The notes: a model not told the origin generated them from the sequence alone. A stretch of 64,000 nt of DNA from Nocardia arthritidis (GCF_011801145.1 NZ_CP046172.1:5456001-5520000); one strand, 5' to 3'; positions 33,674 through 43,329 are shown, counted from the first letter of the stretch. Numbers and translations: made by a program.

Positions 33674-34195
33674 TCAATCAGCGGGGCGGTCGGAGTGCAG
33701 GAGCTGCTCGGCAATCGTCTGCACATGGGCCAGCGTGATGCCCGTTCGCTGTTGGATAGCGAGCGGGTGATCGGTGGGTTCCAACTCGACTGTCGGACGG
33801 GTCCCAACGGGCTGGGTGTGCAGATTGGTTTTCAACTCCAGTGTCGTTGGCTTGTAGAGGGGTAGCTCGGAGGCTAGCCAGCCGAAGTACGGCGGCTCTT
33901 CGATTCGGCTCGGGCTGTCCCACACCTCGGCCATACGGTCGAAGTTGGCTTGGCTGACCGAAACCCAGACACCCCAATCGAATTCCTGCTCGGCATCGAT
34001 AATCGGTAGGACCAGACGACCTCGAACGAAGAAATGCGTTCCCTCGATCACGCACTGTTCCTCGCCGAGGACGTTGCCCGGCCGGTTTTCGAGGCCAGGG
34101 TGCCAATAGGCCGGTGCGAGCGTGCCATAGCTGAATGGTGGTCCGTCGTGTTGCCGACTGCAGGATGAACAGACATAGCTGGAGCTGGTCGTCAC
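33674..34195 (-). CDS. DUF2199-family protein
   Basis: A 173-residue protein with an N-terminal CSSC pair (YVCSSCSRQHDGPPF) and the family pattern EEQCVIEGTHFFVRGRLVLP, then EFDWGVWVSVSQANFDRM and PPYFGWLASELPLYKPT. This is the DUF2199 family, of unknown function, frequent in single-gene contexts. GTG start at 34195. It is bounded by the 22-bp tandem repeat and an IS30 remnant. Confidence 0.8.
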   Translation of the reverse strand: MTTSSSYVCSSCSRQHDGPPFSYGTLAPAYWHPGLENRPGNVLGEEQCVIEGTHFFVRGRLVLPIIDAEQEFDWGVWVSVSQANFDRMAEVWDSPSRIEEPPYFGWLASELPLYKPTTLELKTNLHTQPVGTRPTVELEPTDHPLAIQQRTGITLAHVQTIAEQLLHSDRPAD

Positions 34196-34316
34196 GTTGC
34201 AAGCATAGTGAGAACATGTTGCCGGTACGCGGCCTCGACGCCCGATAATCGCGGTGTGGTCTCAATGGGTTAGCGCAACACTGGGTTTGTCCTGGTGAAC
34301 GAGGATGTGATGCGCG

Positions 34317-34716
34317 ATGGCCTCGAGCAGACCGTTGTCGGAGAAGCGAACACCATTGACCGAGGCGCAGGCCGAGGAGGTGTGGCGCCGCTGGCGATCC
34401 GGGCAGGCCATCAAGGTGCTGGCCCGCGAGATGCGCCGGCATCCCTCGACGGTGCGCGAATTGCTCAAACGCTGCGGCGGAGTCCGTTCTACTTCTGCGA
34501 CCTGAACAGTCCCTGGCAGCGCGGAAGCAACGAGAACACCTATTGGTGAATACTGGCTTCAATGGCCTTGTCCGCCAATACCTTCCCCGCCACCTCGACC
34601 TGCGCACCTACAGTCAGGCCGATCTGGATGCCATCGCCGACGAACTCAACGGCCGCCCTCGACAAACCCTGGGATTCCGAACACCATCAGAAGCACTCGA
34701 TGAAGTGTTGCGATGA
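34317..34716 (+). pseudogene. IS30-family transposase remnant, internal deletion
   Basis: The first part encodes the IS30 helix-turn-helix (LTEAQAEEVWRRWRSGQA, then REMRRHPSTVRELL). It then jumps to the extreme C-terminus in other frames: YFCDLNSPWQRGSNENT, YSQADLDAIADELNGRP, RQTLGFRTPSEALDEVL and stop. The catalytic DDE core is almost entirely deleted, so it is dead. No clear terminal repeats were identified. Confidence 0.8.
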
Positions 34717-34728
34717 CCGCCTGAGGCC

Positions 34729-34806
34729 ACAGGTGTGTGCGGACGTTGGAAACCTATGTCGCCCAACCGATCTAAACAGTTGACCAACGCGCGCAGCGGC
34801 ATTTCA
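34729..34806 (+). repeat. A-element copy 6
   Basis: TGTGTGCGGACGTTGGAAAC, core CCCAACCGATCTAAACAGTT, right end GACCAACGCGCGCAGCGGCA. The outer arms CGTTGG / CCAACG pair perfectly. Confidence 0.85.
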
Positions 34807-35011
34807 GGATGTTCGCAGCGTCGGATCACCTGACCTGGTTGCCAGCGCATCTATCGAGCAAAGCCTGCCGAGATCGTGATGAGACACCCGTCTACCGCGT
34901 CTTTGATGCTTGTTCGCTTCACCGGATCCGTCCTATCTGTCTTGTCTGCGGCGTCGAATATCTATCAATGTCGGATCGGGGCAGGACCGTACCGAGTGTG
35001 AGGAGAAGAGA

Positions 35012-35440
35012 GTGTCGATGTCGTGTAGGGCGAGCGTTGTTGTGCTGGCCGCTATCGGTGCGCTGGCTCTACCGTCTGCCGCCGCATCAGCCGCGCCCGG
35101 AGCCCGGAGCTTCGCTGCCGAACTCCGTTCCGCCGCTGACGTCACCTTCGCCTACGACCCGCCGCAGCTCAGCGAGGATGGCAGCCACGTCACATGGCAC
35201 TGGTCGCTGAAGAACACCGGCAGTGAGACCGCCCGCGAGGTCACCTTGATCCACCGCATCAAGCCGCCGCTGGCCAACGTCAAGGCGTCCGCGCCCTGCC
35301 AGGTCGAGCAGAAGGCAATTCAGTGCCGATACGTCGAAGTACCGGGCGGCGGGACGAAACAGGGCACGATCGATGCCGACCTGCCCGAAAACTTCTCCGG
35401 CACACCACAGATCAGCGGCCGGATCACGTTCCAGGAGTAG
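35012..35440 (+). CDS. small secreted protein, Ig/CARDB-like fold suspected
   Basis: A 142-residue exported protein: start GTG with GGAG upstream (or ATG 35018), signal peptide through LPSAAASAAPG. The mature part reads like a beta-sandwich (VTWHWSLKNTGSETAREVTL, then HRIKPPLANVKASAPCQVEQ) with two Cys that can form a disulfide. Family unknown. It is followed by two more secreted-protein genes on the same strand, each with its own promoter-like leader. Confidence 0.65.
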   Translation: MSMSCRASVVVLAAIGALALPSAAASAAPGARSFAAELRSAADVTFAYDPPQLSEDGSHVTWHWSLKNTGSETAREVTLIHRIKPPLANVKASAPCQVEQKAIQCRYVEVPGGGTKQGTIDADLPENFSGTPQISGRITFQE

Positions 35441-35723
35441 GTAGTCGACACCCATGATGGCCCATTGCGATTCACGGGCACCACACCCGCCGACTCGCCC
35501 GGCTCGCCGGTCGGCGGGTGAATCCGGTTCGCCTGCCGCGTCGTTCGATCGGAGCTCCCTACTGCCTTTCGGAGAGGGTGAAGGTGGCCCTCGATGGTCG
35601 CACTCGTCAAGCCCAGGGCAGGCGCCTTTCGCCGTCAGAGTGTCGTTGTCCGTGGCGGTGTCTCATGTCGCTGATCTCGTCTTGATCAGCTTCGTGAAGC
35701 ACGCTGCCGAGCGCGCCTTGGCC

Positions 35724-35780
35724 GTTTGCCGCTATGTAACGACACCCTCTGTCGGTCGATATGAACTGCGTCACATTTAT
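35724..35780 (+). promoter_or_regulatory. shared upstream motif, copy 1
   Basis: GTTTGCCG, three bases, TGTAACGAC, 15 bases, ATATGAACTGCGTCACA. The same arrangement with a 16-base spacer is found at 36647-36703. Both lie 40-50 bases before a secreted-protein gene. The rest of the 378-base gap 35441-35818 contains no gene I can support. Confidence 0.6.
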
Positions 35781-35818
35781 GCGGTTTTCGCATGACCGGT
35801 AGCAGGAGAAGAATCCCT

Positions 35819-36532
35819 ATGACACGCATGACACGCCTGAGCGCTGGACCGGTCAGGCTGGCCACTATGGCCGCTGCCGCGACCACGCTGGCCGTGGCGT
35901 TCGCCGCACCCGCGTCCGCGGCCACAGGTCCCGGCAACGACCTCGACATCGACTTCGGCAAGATCAACAACGCGGGGGAATTGACCTTCGCGGGCACGTT
36001 CAGCTGCACCGATGTTCCCCGGGTCACCATTCTCGTGACCGCCACCCAGGGCACTACGACCGGTAAACAGTCCTTCACCGAGACCTGCGACGCCACCGGT
36101 AAACCGATCAAAGGGGCGCTGGCTCCCGAGGTCGGCACGTGGTCAACGTCGACGACGCCCGTTGTGACCTGGACGGCCACCATGACCAGCGATGCGGGCG
36201 TCGCGGTGGCGTCGCAAACCGGAGACGAGGAAGTGGGCGACCAGAACGTGTCCATCTCCGTCGACACCGTCACACCCGTCAGCGGCGGCTTGGAGGTCAG
36301 TGGTGTCTACGAATGCCACGGCGACCTCGACAGGGCCCTCACGGTCACCGTAACCGCCGGCCTGATCACCGGCACGGCCTACACAACAGTGCACTGCCCC
36401 ACCGCCGGGCCTACTCCGGTCACCGTCACCGTCACCGGCTCCTTCCCGGACCACGGCAGCGCGAAAGTCGCCGACTTCCTCGACCAATCCAATGCCGGGC
36501 AGGCCACCGCAGACACCGAAGTGAACTACTAG
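35819..36532 (+). CDS. secreted protein with duplicated beta domain
   Basis: A 237-residue exported protein, ATG at 35819 with AGGAG ten bases upstream, signal peptide ending around APASAATG. The mature part contains two similar halves of beta-strands, each with a Cys pair (FSCTDVPRVTILVTATQGTT ... TETC and YECHGDLDRALTVTVTAGLI ... VHC). This looks like a duplicated disulfide-bonded sandwich. Family resembles DUF6299-type secreted proteins. Function unknown. Shares its upstream motif with the next gene. Confidence 0.65.
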   Translation: MTRMTRLSAGPVRLATMAAAATTLAVAFAAPASAATGPGNDLDIDFGKINNAGELTFAGTFSCTDVPRVTILVTATQGTTTGKQSFTETCDATGKPIKGALAPEVGTWSTSTTPVVTWTATMTSDAGVAVASQTGDEEVGDQNVSISVDTVTPVSGGLEVSGVYECHGDLDRALTVTVTAGLITGTAYTTVHCPTAGPTPVTVTVTGSFPDHGSAKVADFLDQSNAGQATADTEVNY

Positions 36533-36646
36533 CTGGTGGCGGGCCACCGAGCCCGGAAACCCCGGAAAGCGAACAACGGCGCTGTGCGACACGGCCTCAC
36601 GGGCGGCTGGCACGACATGATCACCACCGCGCCACCCCTCCCGCCG

Positions 36647-36703
36647 GTTTGCCGACTTGTAACGACGTTGATCAGCCTTCGGATATGACCTACATCACAA
36701 TGA
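36647..36703 (+). promoter_or_regulatory. shared upstream motif, copy 2
   Basis: GTTTGCCG, three bases, TGTAACGAC, 16 bases, ATATGACCTACATCACA, before the small secreted protein gene at 36749. See copy 1 at 35724-35780. Confidence 0.6.
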
Positions 36704-36748
36704 TGTGATCGCTGCGGGGAGCGGAACCCGAGTACGGGGAGTCCTGTC

Positions 36749-37066
36749 ATGAACAACAACCTCATCAAGATCGGCCTCGCCGCGATCACCGCGGCCAGCG
36801 CGATGGCGATCAGCGCGGGAACAACCAACGCCGTGACCGAATCCTGCCCGCCGTCGGATACGACAAGCTGCACCGCGAGTGTCTCTGTTGTCCCCAGTGT
36901 CGACCAAACCCACCTGGACGCACTCATAGCCGCCCAATCGACACTGTCAGCCAACTGTCAAGCAGCAGTAGTTGCAGTTGTGGGCCTCGGTAGCAACCCC
37001 ACCGCCGCCGAGCTCGCCGCCCAGGCGGCCAATATCGCCACAGTGTCGAGTTGCCAGCCTGGCTGA
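36749..37066 (+). CDS. small secreted Cys-containing protein
   Basis: A 105-residue exported protein, GGGGAG before the ATG, signal peptide through MAISAGTTNAVT. The mature 77 residues hold four Cys (ESC, TSC, ANC, SSC), Ala/Val-rich helices and end in SSCQPG. No family recognised. It has the same promoter-like motif as the preceding secreted protein, so the two are likely expressed together. Confidence 0.62.
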   Translation: MNNNLIKIGLAAITAASAMAISAGTTNAVTESCPPSDTTSCTASVSVVPSVDQTHLDALIAAQSTLSANCQAAVVAVVGLGSNPTAAELAAQAANIATVSSCQPG

Positions 37067-37318
37067 GAAGTCTCCTTCTGGTAAATCGGCGCAGGTCAAC
37101 TGAGTTGTCTGGCGATAGGTGCCCGCAGCGTGGTGGCATCGAGAGGGCAGGTACCGCCCCTGCAAGCGCGGGCACCATCATCCAGGTATTCGATTGATGT
37201 GACTGCTCTTCACACGGCTGCAAGCGGCCTTGAGCAGCGCCTCGGCACCCGCCACGATTCACACCATGGTGGGTGTTCGGGTGCCGGGCTACCTCTTTAT
37301 CCCCAGTGCGCTGTAATC

Positions 37319-37386
37319 GGCATTACCGCGCGCCGGAAGGCTCTGTCGCCCAATGAATCTGAACGATTGACCACCGCCCGGTCAGT
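37319..37386 (+). repeat. A-element copy 7
   Basis: GGCATTACCGCGCGCCGGAA, core CCCAATGAATCTGAACGATT, then GACCACCGCCC. The right end is lost next to IS21, and AGCGGCAAT just past the IS21 right end could be the missing piece. Confidence 0.7.
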
Positions 37387-37491
37387 GTCGCCTGCCAGCC
37401 TGAAGGGACCATTGGGTTGCCATGAGCATGGGACCGGGTTGGGTCCGGTCGCGGGCCGTGTGCTGATGGTGGCCGACGATCGGGCTGTTGG

Positions 37492-38307
37492 TCAATCCGA
37501 GTGGGCCGGATCGGCTGGTTTGCCGCGGCGGGGCTTCTGCCGTTGCCGGTAGGATTCGCCCTCGACGACGAGTTCGTAGGCCGCGGACTGGAGCCGGTCC
37601 ATCGCCGATTGCGCCAGCAGTGGGTCGGCCATCATGGTCAGGATCTCCGGAGGTTCCCGGTTGCTGGTGATCACCGTGGAGGCCTTGCGGTGGCGCTCGA
37701 CGATCAGTTCGTAGAAGTCGTTGGTCTCGGGTGCTTCGAGTCGGTGCAGGGCCAGGTCATCGATGATCAGCAAGTCGACGCGGTGCAGTTTGCGCATCTC
37801 GTCTTCGTAGCTGCTGTCGAGGCGTGCTCCGCGCAGTCGTTTGAACAGTTTGTCGGCGCGTTCGGTGTGAACAGTGTGGTGGCGGCGGACCGCGATGTGT
37901 CCTAATGCGTTGGCCAGGAACGTCTTTCCGACCCCGACCGGCCCCATGATCAATACGTTGTAGGCGTCGGCGAGGAACCTCATCGAGGTGAGTTCGGCCC
38001 AGAGTTCGCGGTCGAAGGTGACCGCGGTCGAGTCGTCCCATGCCGCCAGGTGCATCTGCGGGTCCAGGTGGGCGGTCTTGGCGCGGCGTTGCTCGGATTG
38101 CCGGTCGCGGCGGGCGACCTCGTCGGCGAACAGCATTTCCAGGAAATCGTGGTGCGGCAGCCGATTCGACCGTGCCAACGCCAACCGCTCGGGGAGGGTG
38201 TCCAGGAGCTGGCCGAGCTTGAGCCTGCGCATCAGCGACTTCAGCTCCGGGGTGATCTCGATCGGTTTGACCGCCGGGTCGGCGGCGGGACGGCGAGTGG
38301 CGCTCAT
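37492..38307 (-). CDS. istB: IS21 helper ATPase IstB
   Basis: A 271-residue AAA+ ATPase with Walker A MGPVGVGKTFLANALGH, Walker B DLLIIDDLALHRLE and the family's C-terminal LLAQSAMDRLQSAAYELVVE. It helps IstA in strand transfer and target choice. Its ATG overlaps the restored istA stop codon (ATGA), which is the normal coupling of the IS21 family. Confidence 0.92.
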   Translation of the reverse strand: MSATRRPAADPAVKPIEITPELKSLMRRLKLGQLLDTLPERLALARSNRLPHHDFLEMLFADEVARRDRQSEQRRAKTAHLDPQMHLAAWDDSTAVTFDRELWAELTSMRFLADAYNVLIMGPVGVGKTFLANALGHIAVRRHHTVHTERADKLFKRLRGARLDSSYEDEMRKLHRVDLLIIDDLALHRLEAPETNDFYELIVERHRKASTVITSNREPPEILTMMADPLLAQSAMDRLQSAAYELVVEGESYRQRQKPRRGKPADPAHSD

Positions 38308-39850
38308 GACGGCCTCCTGACCGCGAAATCGGTGGTGGAACGGACGAACCGGGACGGAGCCGGTGGCGGCAGCAGCGTCAGCTGCTGACCGGTGGTGGCG
38401 CGGGTGAGCATGCGGTCGATGACGCCGACGTCGACGACCTCGGCGTCCAGTGCTCGGCGGCAGGCATCGTCGACGGCGTCGGCGCCGTGGCGGCGCACCA
38501 GCCCGAGCAGCCGGTAGACCTGCCGCATCTTCGTCCAGGGCAGTGGATGCTCGAGGACCGCCGCCGCATAGGAACCGACATGAGCGCCGTGATCGAATGC
38601 TTTGCGTTGCAACGTATTCAGGTCTCGCATCGCATAGGCGGTGAGCTCGCTGGGCAGGTCGGCCGGATCGGTTTGGCGGCGACCGGCTCCGACTCGGGGT
38701 GGACCTTGATCAACTCGCCACGGAAGTAGAGCTTCACCGTCTGCGAGTCGACGCGGGCGGACAGGCGCTGCCCGACGAGATCACCGGGAATGCTGTAGAG
38801 CGCCTGACAAATCTGAACATGCCGGTCCGGGGCGACCTTCGGGTTCACCCAGGTCGGAATATCGAAGGCAGTGTCGGGCAACGGTTTCAGCTTCGGGTGC
38901 TCGTCGGTGGTGAACACTTCGGCCGGACGTAGTCGCGTGGTGCCATGTATTCTCATTCCCGCGGTCTCCCGGCACCACCGCTGCGCGCGTTCCCGGCAGT
39001 CGGCCAGGTCTCGGAATTGTTCTCCGGCAAAGAAATTCGACCGTGCGTAAGGAACACAGCGTTCGACGCGGGGCTTGTCCTGCGGGCTGCGGATCCGCGC
39101 CGGATCAACCACGAACCCACGAGACTCGGCATATTCGCGGAACGAATCGTTCAACCGGGGATCTGTCGCGTTCGCCCGGTCGACGATGGCTTTCATATTG
39201 TCCGGGATCGCGACAGCGAACACACCGTCGAAGAACACCCACGCCGCTTCGAATCCGGCGATGACGTCGTTGAGTGTTTCCCGGTAGGTCGGGAAGACGA
39301 ACATGTGCCGCGAATACACCGCGGTGAAGATCAGACCCTTCACCACCCGGCGACGGCCCTCGACGTCGGTCAGCAACCCGAGCCGGCCGAAGTCGACCTG
39401 CACTTCCGCACCGGGTTCGCAGTCGGCCACCCGCACGGTCGTGCGCCGCTTCCCGAACCCCAATTCCGTTGTGGCGTAACGGTTCAACGTCCGATACGAC
39501 ACCACCACGCCACGGCGGGCCAGCAGAATATGAATCTTGGTCAGGGTCAGGCCCTGATCCAGCCATTGTTTGATCTGCTCGGACTGACCGGCGAGTGTCT
39601 CCCACACATCGCTCTTACCGTTCGGTCGAGACCTGCGAACCCCGGCGATCACCGCCGCCAGCAGCTCATCGGTCAACTGCTCCACACCCTCGTCGCGGTC
39701 CACGCCACACGACTGCGCTCGCTCGACATACCGGCGCACCGTCTTGCGGTCAGTGCCCGACAGCCGGGCCACCTCCCGCAAGCCGCGACCCTGCAGCCAT
39801 AGCCGCAGCATCTCCCTGATCTCGATCACCGAAACCTCCCGGTAGCTCAT
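38304..39850 (-). pseudogene. istA: IS21 transposase IstA with a one-base frameshift near the 3' end
   Basis: The N-terminal helix-turn-helix (MLRLWLQGRGLREVARLSGT) and the DDE domain (VQVDFGRLG, IPDNMKAIVDRA, SPQDKPRVERCVPYARSNFF) are present in 39850-38618. The frame stops at 38618, but the missing C-terminus follows in another frame: TDPADLPSELTAYAMRDLN through LPWTKMRQVYRLLGLVRRHG to a stop at 38304. One base is missing near 38680, where a run of three A would need a fourth. It may be a true mutation or a sequencing error. Confidence 0.85.
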
Positions 39851-40206
39851 CTGGCCAATACAGCGGCCGAGCGACCGGAAGCCCCGAAGCCACGCCGGGT
39901 GGTCCCATAACTGGCAAAACCGCTAGTCAGGTGGTCCCATCAGTGGCAAACAGGGTGGTCCCATACTCATGGCAAAACCGGCTCCGAAGTGGTCCCTTCC
40001 TCCTGGCAGCCGACAAGCGGCAATGTAGTGCGTTCTGGCGACTACCAGATGAGTACGCCGCCGCCCACACCCAGCGCCGTTCGGACCACTCGGCCGCGGC
40101 CTGCGCGGCGATCATGGTGAGAGGGCGGGGAAGGGCGAATGAGACGGAAACGTACTGCGTGGGTTGCCAGATAGACAGCACAGGGGAACCCAGAGAGAGC
40201 GAACCG

Positions 40207-40446
40207 ATGGCACAACCGAAGTACGAAGATGAGTCGGTAGGCCGTATGGACTACGAGCTGGCAGCGCGGGCGCTGATCAATCATGCGCGAGACATGCAAG
40301 TGTCCGTTGTGACTCCGGACGGCGGCCGGTCATGGGACATACAGCTGAAGAACGATGGCGATTACTCCAGTCGGCACGACGCAGAGAACGTCGCCAACTA
40401 CCTCCGTCAGTTGGTCGCCCGTCTTGCGGAGCTTGAGGGGCAGTGA
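40207..40446 (+). CDS. small hypothetical protein
   Basis: A 79-residue protein with GAGAGAGCG before the ATG. It is hydrophilic and has a C-terminal helix-forming stretch HDAENVANYLRQLVARLAEL. No family recognised. It stands alone between the IS21 right flank and repeat B1. Confidence 0.55.
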   Translation: MAQPKYEDESVGRMDYELAARALINHARDMQVSVVTPDGGRSWDIQLKNDGDYSSRHDAENVANYLRQLVARLAELEGQ

Positions 40447-40460
40447 CCTATCTTCAACTC

Positions 40461-40528
40461 GGCATTATGGGATGCCCTGCGTAGCAGCGGATCTCGCTGT
40501 GCGGAACGCCCGCCCGGCGGCATTACAG
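40461..40528 (+). repeat. B-element copy 1
   Basis: CTGCGTAGCAGCGGATCTCG, then AACGCCCGCCCGGCGGCATT. Shares the GGCGGCATTACAG right end with D2. Nothing else is supported in 40447-40679. Confidence 0.6.
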
Positions 40529-40679
40529 CTCACTCGAGTTGACTTGAGCCAGAGCGCCGAGCCGTTGCCTGGATCAAGTCGGCAGAGCGTGGGATTACTC
40601 GCGAATCGACCGCGACCCGACCATCCGAAACGGCCCTCGATCATCGGTTTCAGGCTACCTATGCCACAGGGCATTCACC

Positions 40680-41132
40680 CTACGGCCGCAGCAGCCGGGC
40701 GAGTTCGGTACGGGTTGCGAGCCAGGGGTTGCGCGATGAACTCGATTGGCGCGGTTCGATGGCGGTGCGCAGTGCCAGCCCGCGCAGGGTGTCCAGGGCA
40801 ACGGTGATGCGGCGAGTCCAGTCCCGGGCCTCGATCCCAGGCGGGGTGAGGTCGGCGGCGGTCGCGGCGACGGCCGCGGCCAGGCCGGGTTCGATGGCCG
40901 CGAGGCGGTCGTAGAGGGCCGGATCGTCGGCGGCTGCGATCCACACCTTCAGCCACACCGCGAATAGGTTGCCGCTGAACAGTTGCCACAAGGCGTCGGG
41001 AGCGGCTGGAATGCGATCGGCGGGGTCTGCGGGCAGAGCGGCGAAACGATCGTGTATCTCGGTGACGGTGCGCCGGCCGACCTCGCCGAGCGCGGCGGCG
41101 ATGAGATCCAGGTGGTTCGGGAAGTGGTGGGA
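40680..41132 (-). pseudogene. TetR-family regulator, 5' end missing
   Basis: Translated on the minus strand: FPNHLDLIAAALGEVGRRT, then WQLFSGNLFAVWLKVWIAAA to a stop at 40680. The helix-turn-helix that should precede FPNHLDL is absent. Upstream of the junction at about 41133 lies an unrelated coding fragment on the other strand, so the gene was truncated by a rearrangement. Confidence 0.6.
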
Positions 41133-41242
41133 AGGCTGAGTTCGAACTCGACGCGGAACTCACCGACACCGTGGTCGCGACCACTCACGGCGTGTATCAA
41201 ATCCGCAGTTACACACTCGATTTCGCGAAGCAGGCCCGGTGA
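41133..41242 (+). pseudogene. C-terminal coding fragment of unknown protein
   Basis: Open frame without a start: AEFELDAELTDTVVATTHG, then VYQIRSYTLDFAKQAR and TGA. Good codon character for this genome. Its 5' part is missing at the junction with the TetR fragment. Confidence 0.4.
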
Positions 41243-41332
41243 TGGCGGGCCTTTCACTGCCCTGAGCGGTGGGCCGGATCGCCGATGAGGCACTGGCCCT
41301 GCGGGACTGTGTGCGCGGGACCGCTCGGGCCG

Positions 41333-41956
41333 ATGGGACCGGCTCGGCTACGGGGTGTGGTCTCGGCACTGGCCGATTACGGGGTGATCGGCGGTGCGCT
41401 GACCGCGTCGGCGATCCGCTGGCCCGAACGTGTCGCGGTGATCGACGAACTGGGTTCGCTCACCTACGCCGAACTCGACCGCCGGTCCACCGCTCTCGCC
41501 AATGCCTGGTGCGACAAGGGATTACGCGCGGGCGGCGGGGTCGCTGTGCTGGTCCGCAATCATCGCGGGTTCCTCGACGCCGTCTGTGCCGCGGGTAAAT
41601 GCGGTGCGCGAATCGCCTTGTTGAACAATGACTTCGCCGGACCGCAGATTCTGGAGGTGGTCGACCGCGAGGGCATCGAGCTGCTCGTCCACATCGTCGT
41701 CCCGGTCATGCTCGCGCGCATCCTCGATGCCGAACCCGAACCTACTGCCCAGCACGATCTTTCGGCATTGCGGGTGATCTTCGTTGCCGGTTCACAGCTC
41801 GGCGCGGCCATGTGCACCCGGGCGACCGCGGCGTTCGGGCCGGTGCTCTACAACCTCTACGGCTCCACCGAGGTTTTCTCCGCCACCATCGCCACCCCCG
41901 CCGATCTGCGTGCCGAACCCGGCTGCGTCGGCAGACCTGTGCGCGGCGCGGTAGTT
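41333..41956 (+). pseudogene. AMP-binding acyl-CoA ligase remnant
   Basis: The N-terminus of a ligase is recognisable (RWPERVAVIDELGSLTYAEL, GVAVLVRNHRGFLDAVCAAG, LLNNDFAGPQILEVVDREGI). After ELLVH it jumps to HIVVPVMLARILDAEPE. The ATP-binding T/S-rich motif expected between is deleted. It continues NLYGSTEVFSATIATPADL and ends abruptly after GRPVRGAVV at a junction near 41957. Truncated and internally deleted, hence inactive. Confidence 0.72.
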
Positions 41957-42060
41957 CCAGGGTGATACCTGGCCGCTCGCCCAGGGCTTCGACGGCCACG
42001 GCCTCGAAATCGTCGGTGGTCATCCGCAATGGAGTGGCGTGTTTCTTGGCTGCTGCCATG
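41957..42060 (-). pseudogene. 5' fragment of an unknown gene
   Basis: GAGGAGCTTTCAAC precedes an ATG reading MAAAKKHATPLRMTTDDFEA, then VAVEALGERPGITLEL, after which the sequence meets the ligase fragment. The strong ribosome site indicates a real gene start. The family was not recognised. Confidence 0.4.
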
Positions 42061-42204
42061 TTGAAAGCTCCTCGGCTGTACAGGATTCGGCTGTGAGACA
42101 GTCCGGTGCCGCACCCAGCCGACAAGCGCGGCGCCGGGGACTGCTGCACGGATAGGTGACAACCGAATTGGCTTGCCCGTCGGGCGGGCCGGAAGGATGT
42201 CACT

Positions 42205-42498
42205 GTGCCCAAGCCGTATCCCCGCGAGTTCCGCGATGATGTCGTGCGCGTCGCACGCAACCGCGATGAGGGTGTGACGTTGGAACAAGTCGCCGCCGAT
42301 TTCGGGGTCCACCCGGTGACGCTGTCGAAATGGATGCGCCAGGCCGATGTCGACGAGGGCGCCAAGCCCGGCACCAGCACGAGTGAGTCGGCCGAGTTGC
42401 GGGCGGCGAAACAGCGAATCCGGTTGCTGGAACAGGAGAATGAGGTCCTCGAGCGGGCCGCGGCCTATTTCGCGCAGGCGAACCTGCCGGGAAAATGA
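42205..42498 (+). CDS. IS3 OrfA (transposase helix-turn-helix subunit)
   Basis: A 97-residue protein: YPREFRDDVVRVARNRDEGV, helix-turn-helix LEQVAADFGVHPVTLSKWMR and a C-terminal leucine zipper-like RLLEQENEVLERAAAYF. Overlaps orfB by 4 bases. Intact. Confidence 0.9.
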   Translation: MPKPYPREFRDDVVRVARNRDEGVTLEQVAADFGVHPVTLSKWMRQADVDEGAKPGTSTSESAELRAAKQRIRLLEQENEVLERAAAYFAQANLPGK

Positions 42499-43273
42499 TC
42501 TACCCGCTCGTCCGTGAGCTGGCCGCCGACCCGATCCCCGTCACGGTGACGTGCCGGGTGCTGAAACTGGCGCGTCAACCGTATTACCGGTGGCTGGCCG
42601 CCCCGGTTACCGACGCCGCACTCGAGCAGGCGTATCGAGCCAACGCGTTGTTCGACGCCCACCGTGACGATCCCAAGTTCGGGTATCGGTTCCTGGCCGA
42701 TGAGGCCCGCGCCGCCGGCGAGGCGATGGCCGATCGCACCGCGTGGCGGATCTGCTCGGCTCAGGGTTGGTGGAGCGTGTTCGGGAAGAGACGCAGCGGC
42801 AAGGCCAGACCCGGTCCGCCGGTCCATGATTTTGCGCGGTCACCGACGTCTACTCCAACCGGATCGTGGGCTACTCCATCGACTCGCGGATGAAATCGAC
42901 ACTGGCCGTGCGCGTGCTCAACAATGCGGTAGCTCGCCGCGGCGACATGACCGGATGCATTCTGCATTCCGACCGCGGGTCGCAGTTTCGAAGCCGAAAG
43001 TTCGTGCGCGCCTTGACTCGTCACGGCATGGCCGGGTCGATGGGCCGGGTGGGCGCGGCCGGTGACAACGCCGCCATGGAGAGCTTCTTCGCGCTGCTAC
43101 AGCGCGACGTTCTCGACCGCCGAACCTGGTGCAGCCGTGAGGAATTGCGTATCGCGATCGTCACCTGGATCGAACGGACCTACCACCGCCGACGACGACA
43201 AGCCGCTCTCGGCCGTTTGACGCCGATCGAATACGAGACCATCATGACCCCACCGGCCAGTCAGGCCGCGTGA
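42495..43273 (+). pseudogene. IS3 OrfB transposase with internal deletion
   Basis: Part one (42495 on) matches the OrfB N-terminus (FGYRFLADEARAAGEAMADR). After GPPVHDF the frame is lost. Part two (about 42839-43273) resumes in another frame as TDVYSNRIVGYSIDSRMKS, CILHSDRGSQFRSRKFV, NAAMESFFALLQRDVLDRRT. The segment with the first catalytic Asp is missing. The second Asp (HSDRG) and the Glu (MESFF) remain. It cannot be active. Confidence 0.85.
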
Positions 43274-43329
43274 TCACAGCTGTCACCTGATCGTGCAGCA
43301 GTCCCCCCGGAGTGTGGGCGTGACTAGCG

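Larger units (their letters stand above)
37393..40008. mobile_element. IS21-family insertion sequence
   Basis: Both ends begin TGCCAG, three bases, GAAGGGACCA reading inwards (left 37393; right 40008 on the minus strand). Several copies of a subterminal block with GGGACCA and TTGCCATGAG repeat inside each end, especially 39895-40000, as is usual for IS21. It carries istA and istB on the minus strand with an ATGA overlap. istA is frameshifted, so it is probably not autonomous as sequenced. About 2.6 kb. Confidence 0.82.
42136..43306 (+). mobile_element. IS3-family insertion sequence, defective
   Basis: Inverted ends are clear: left GGGGACTGCTGCACG at 42136, right ending CGTGCAGCAGTCCCC at 43306, with AGGTGACA conserved further in. 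It carries orfA and a deleted orfB. The 1.17 kb length is shorter than a typical IS3 (1.2-1.5 kb), in line with the deletion. A target duplication was not resolved. Confidence 0.82.
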
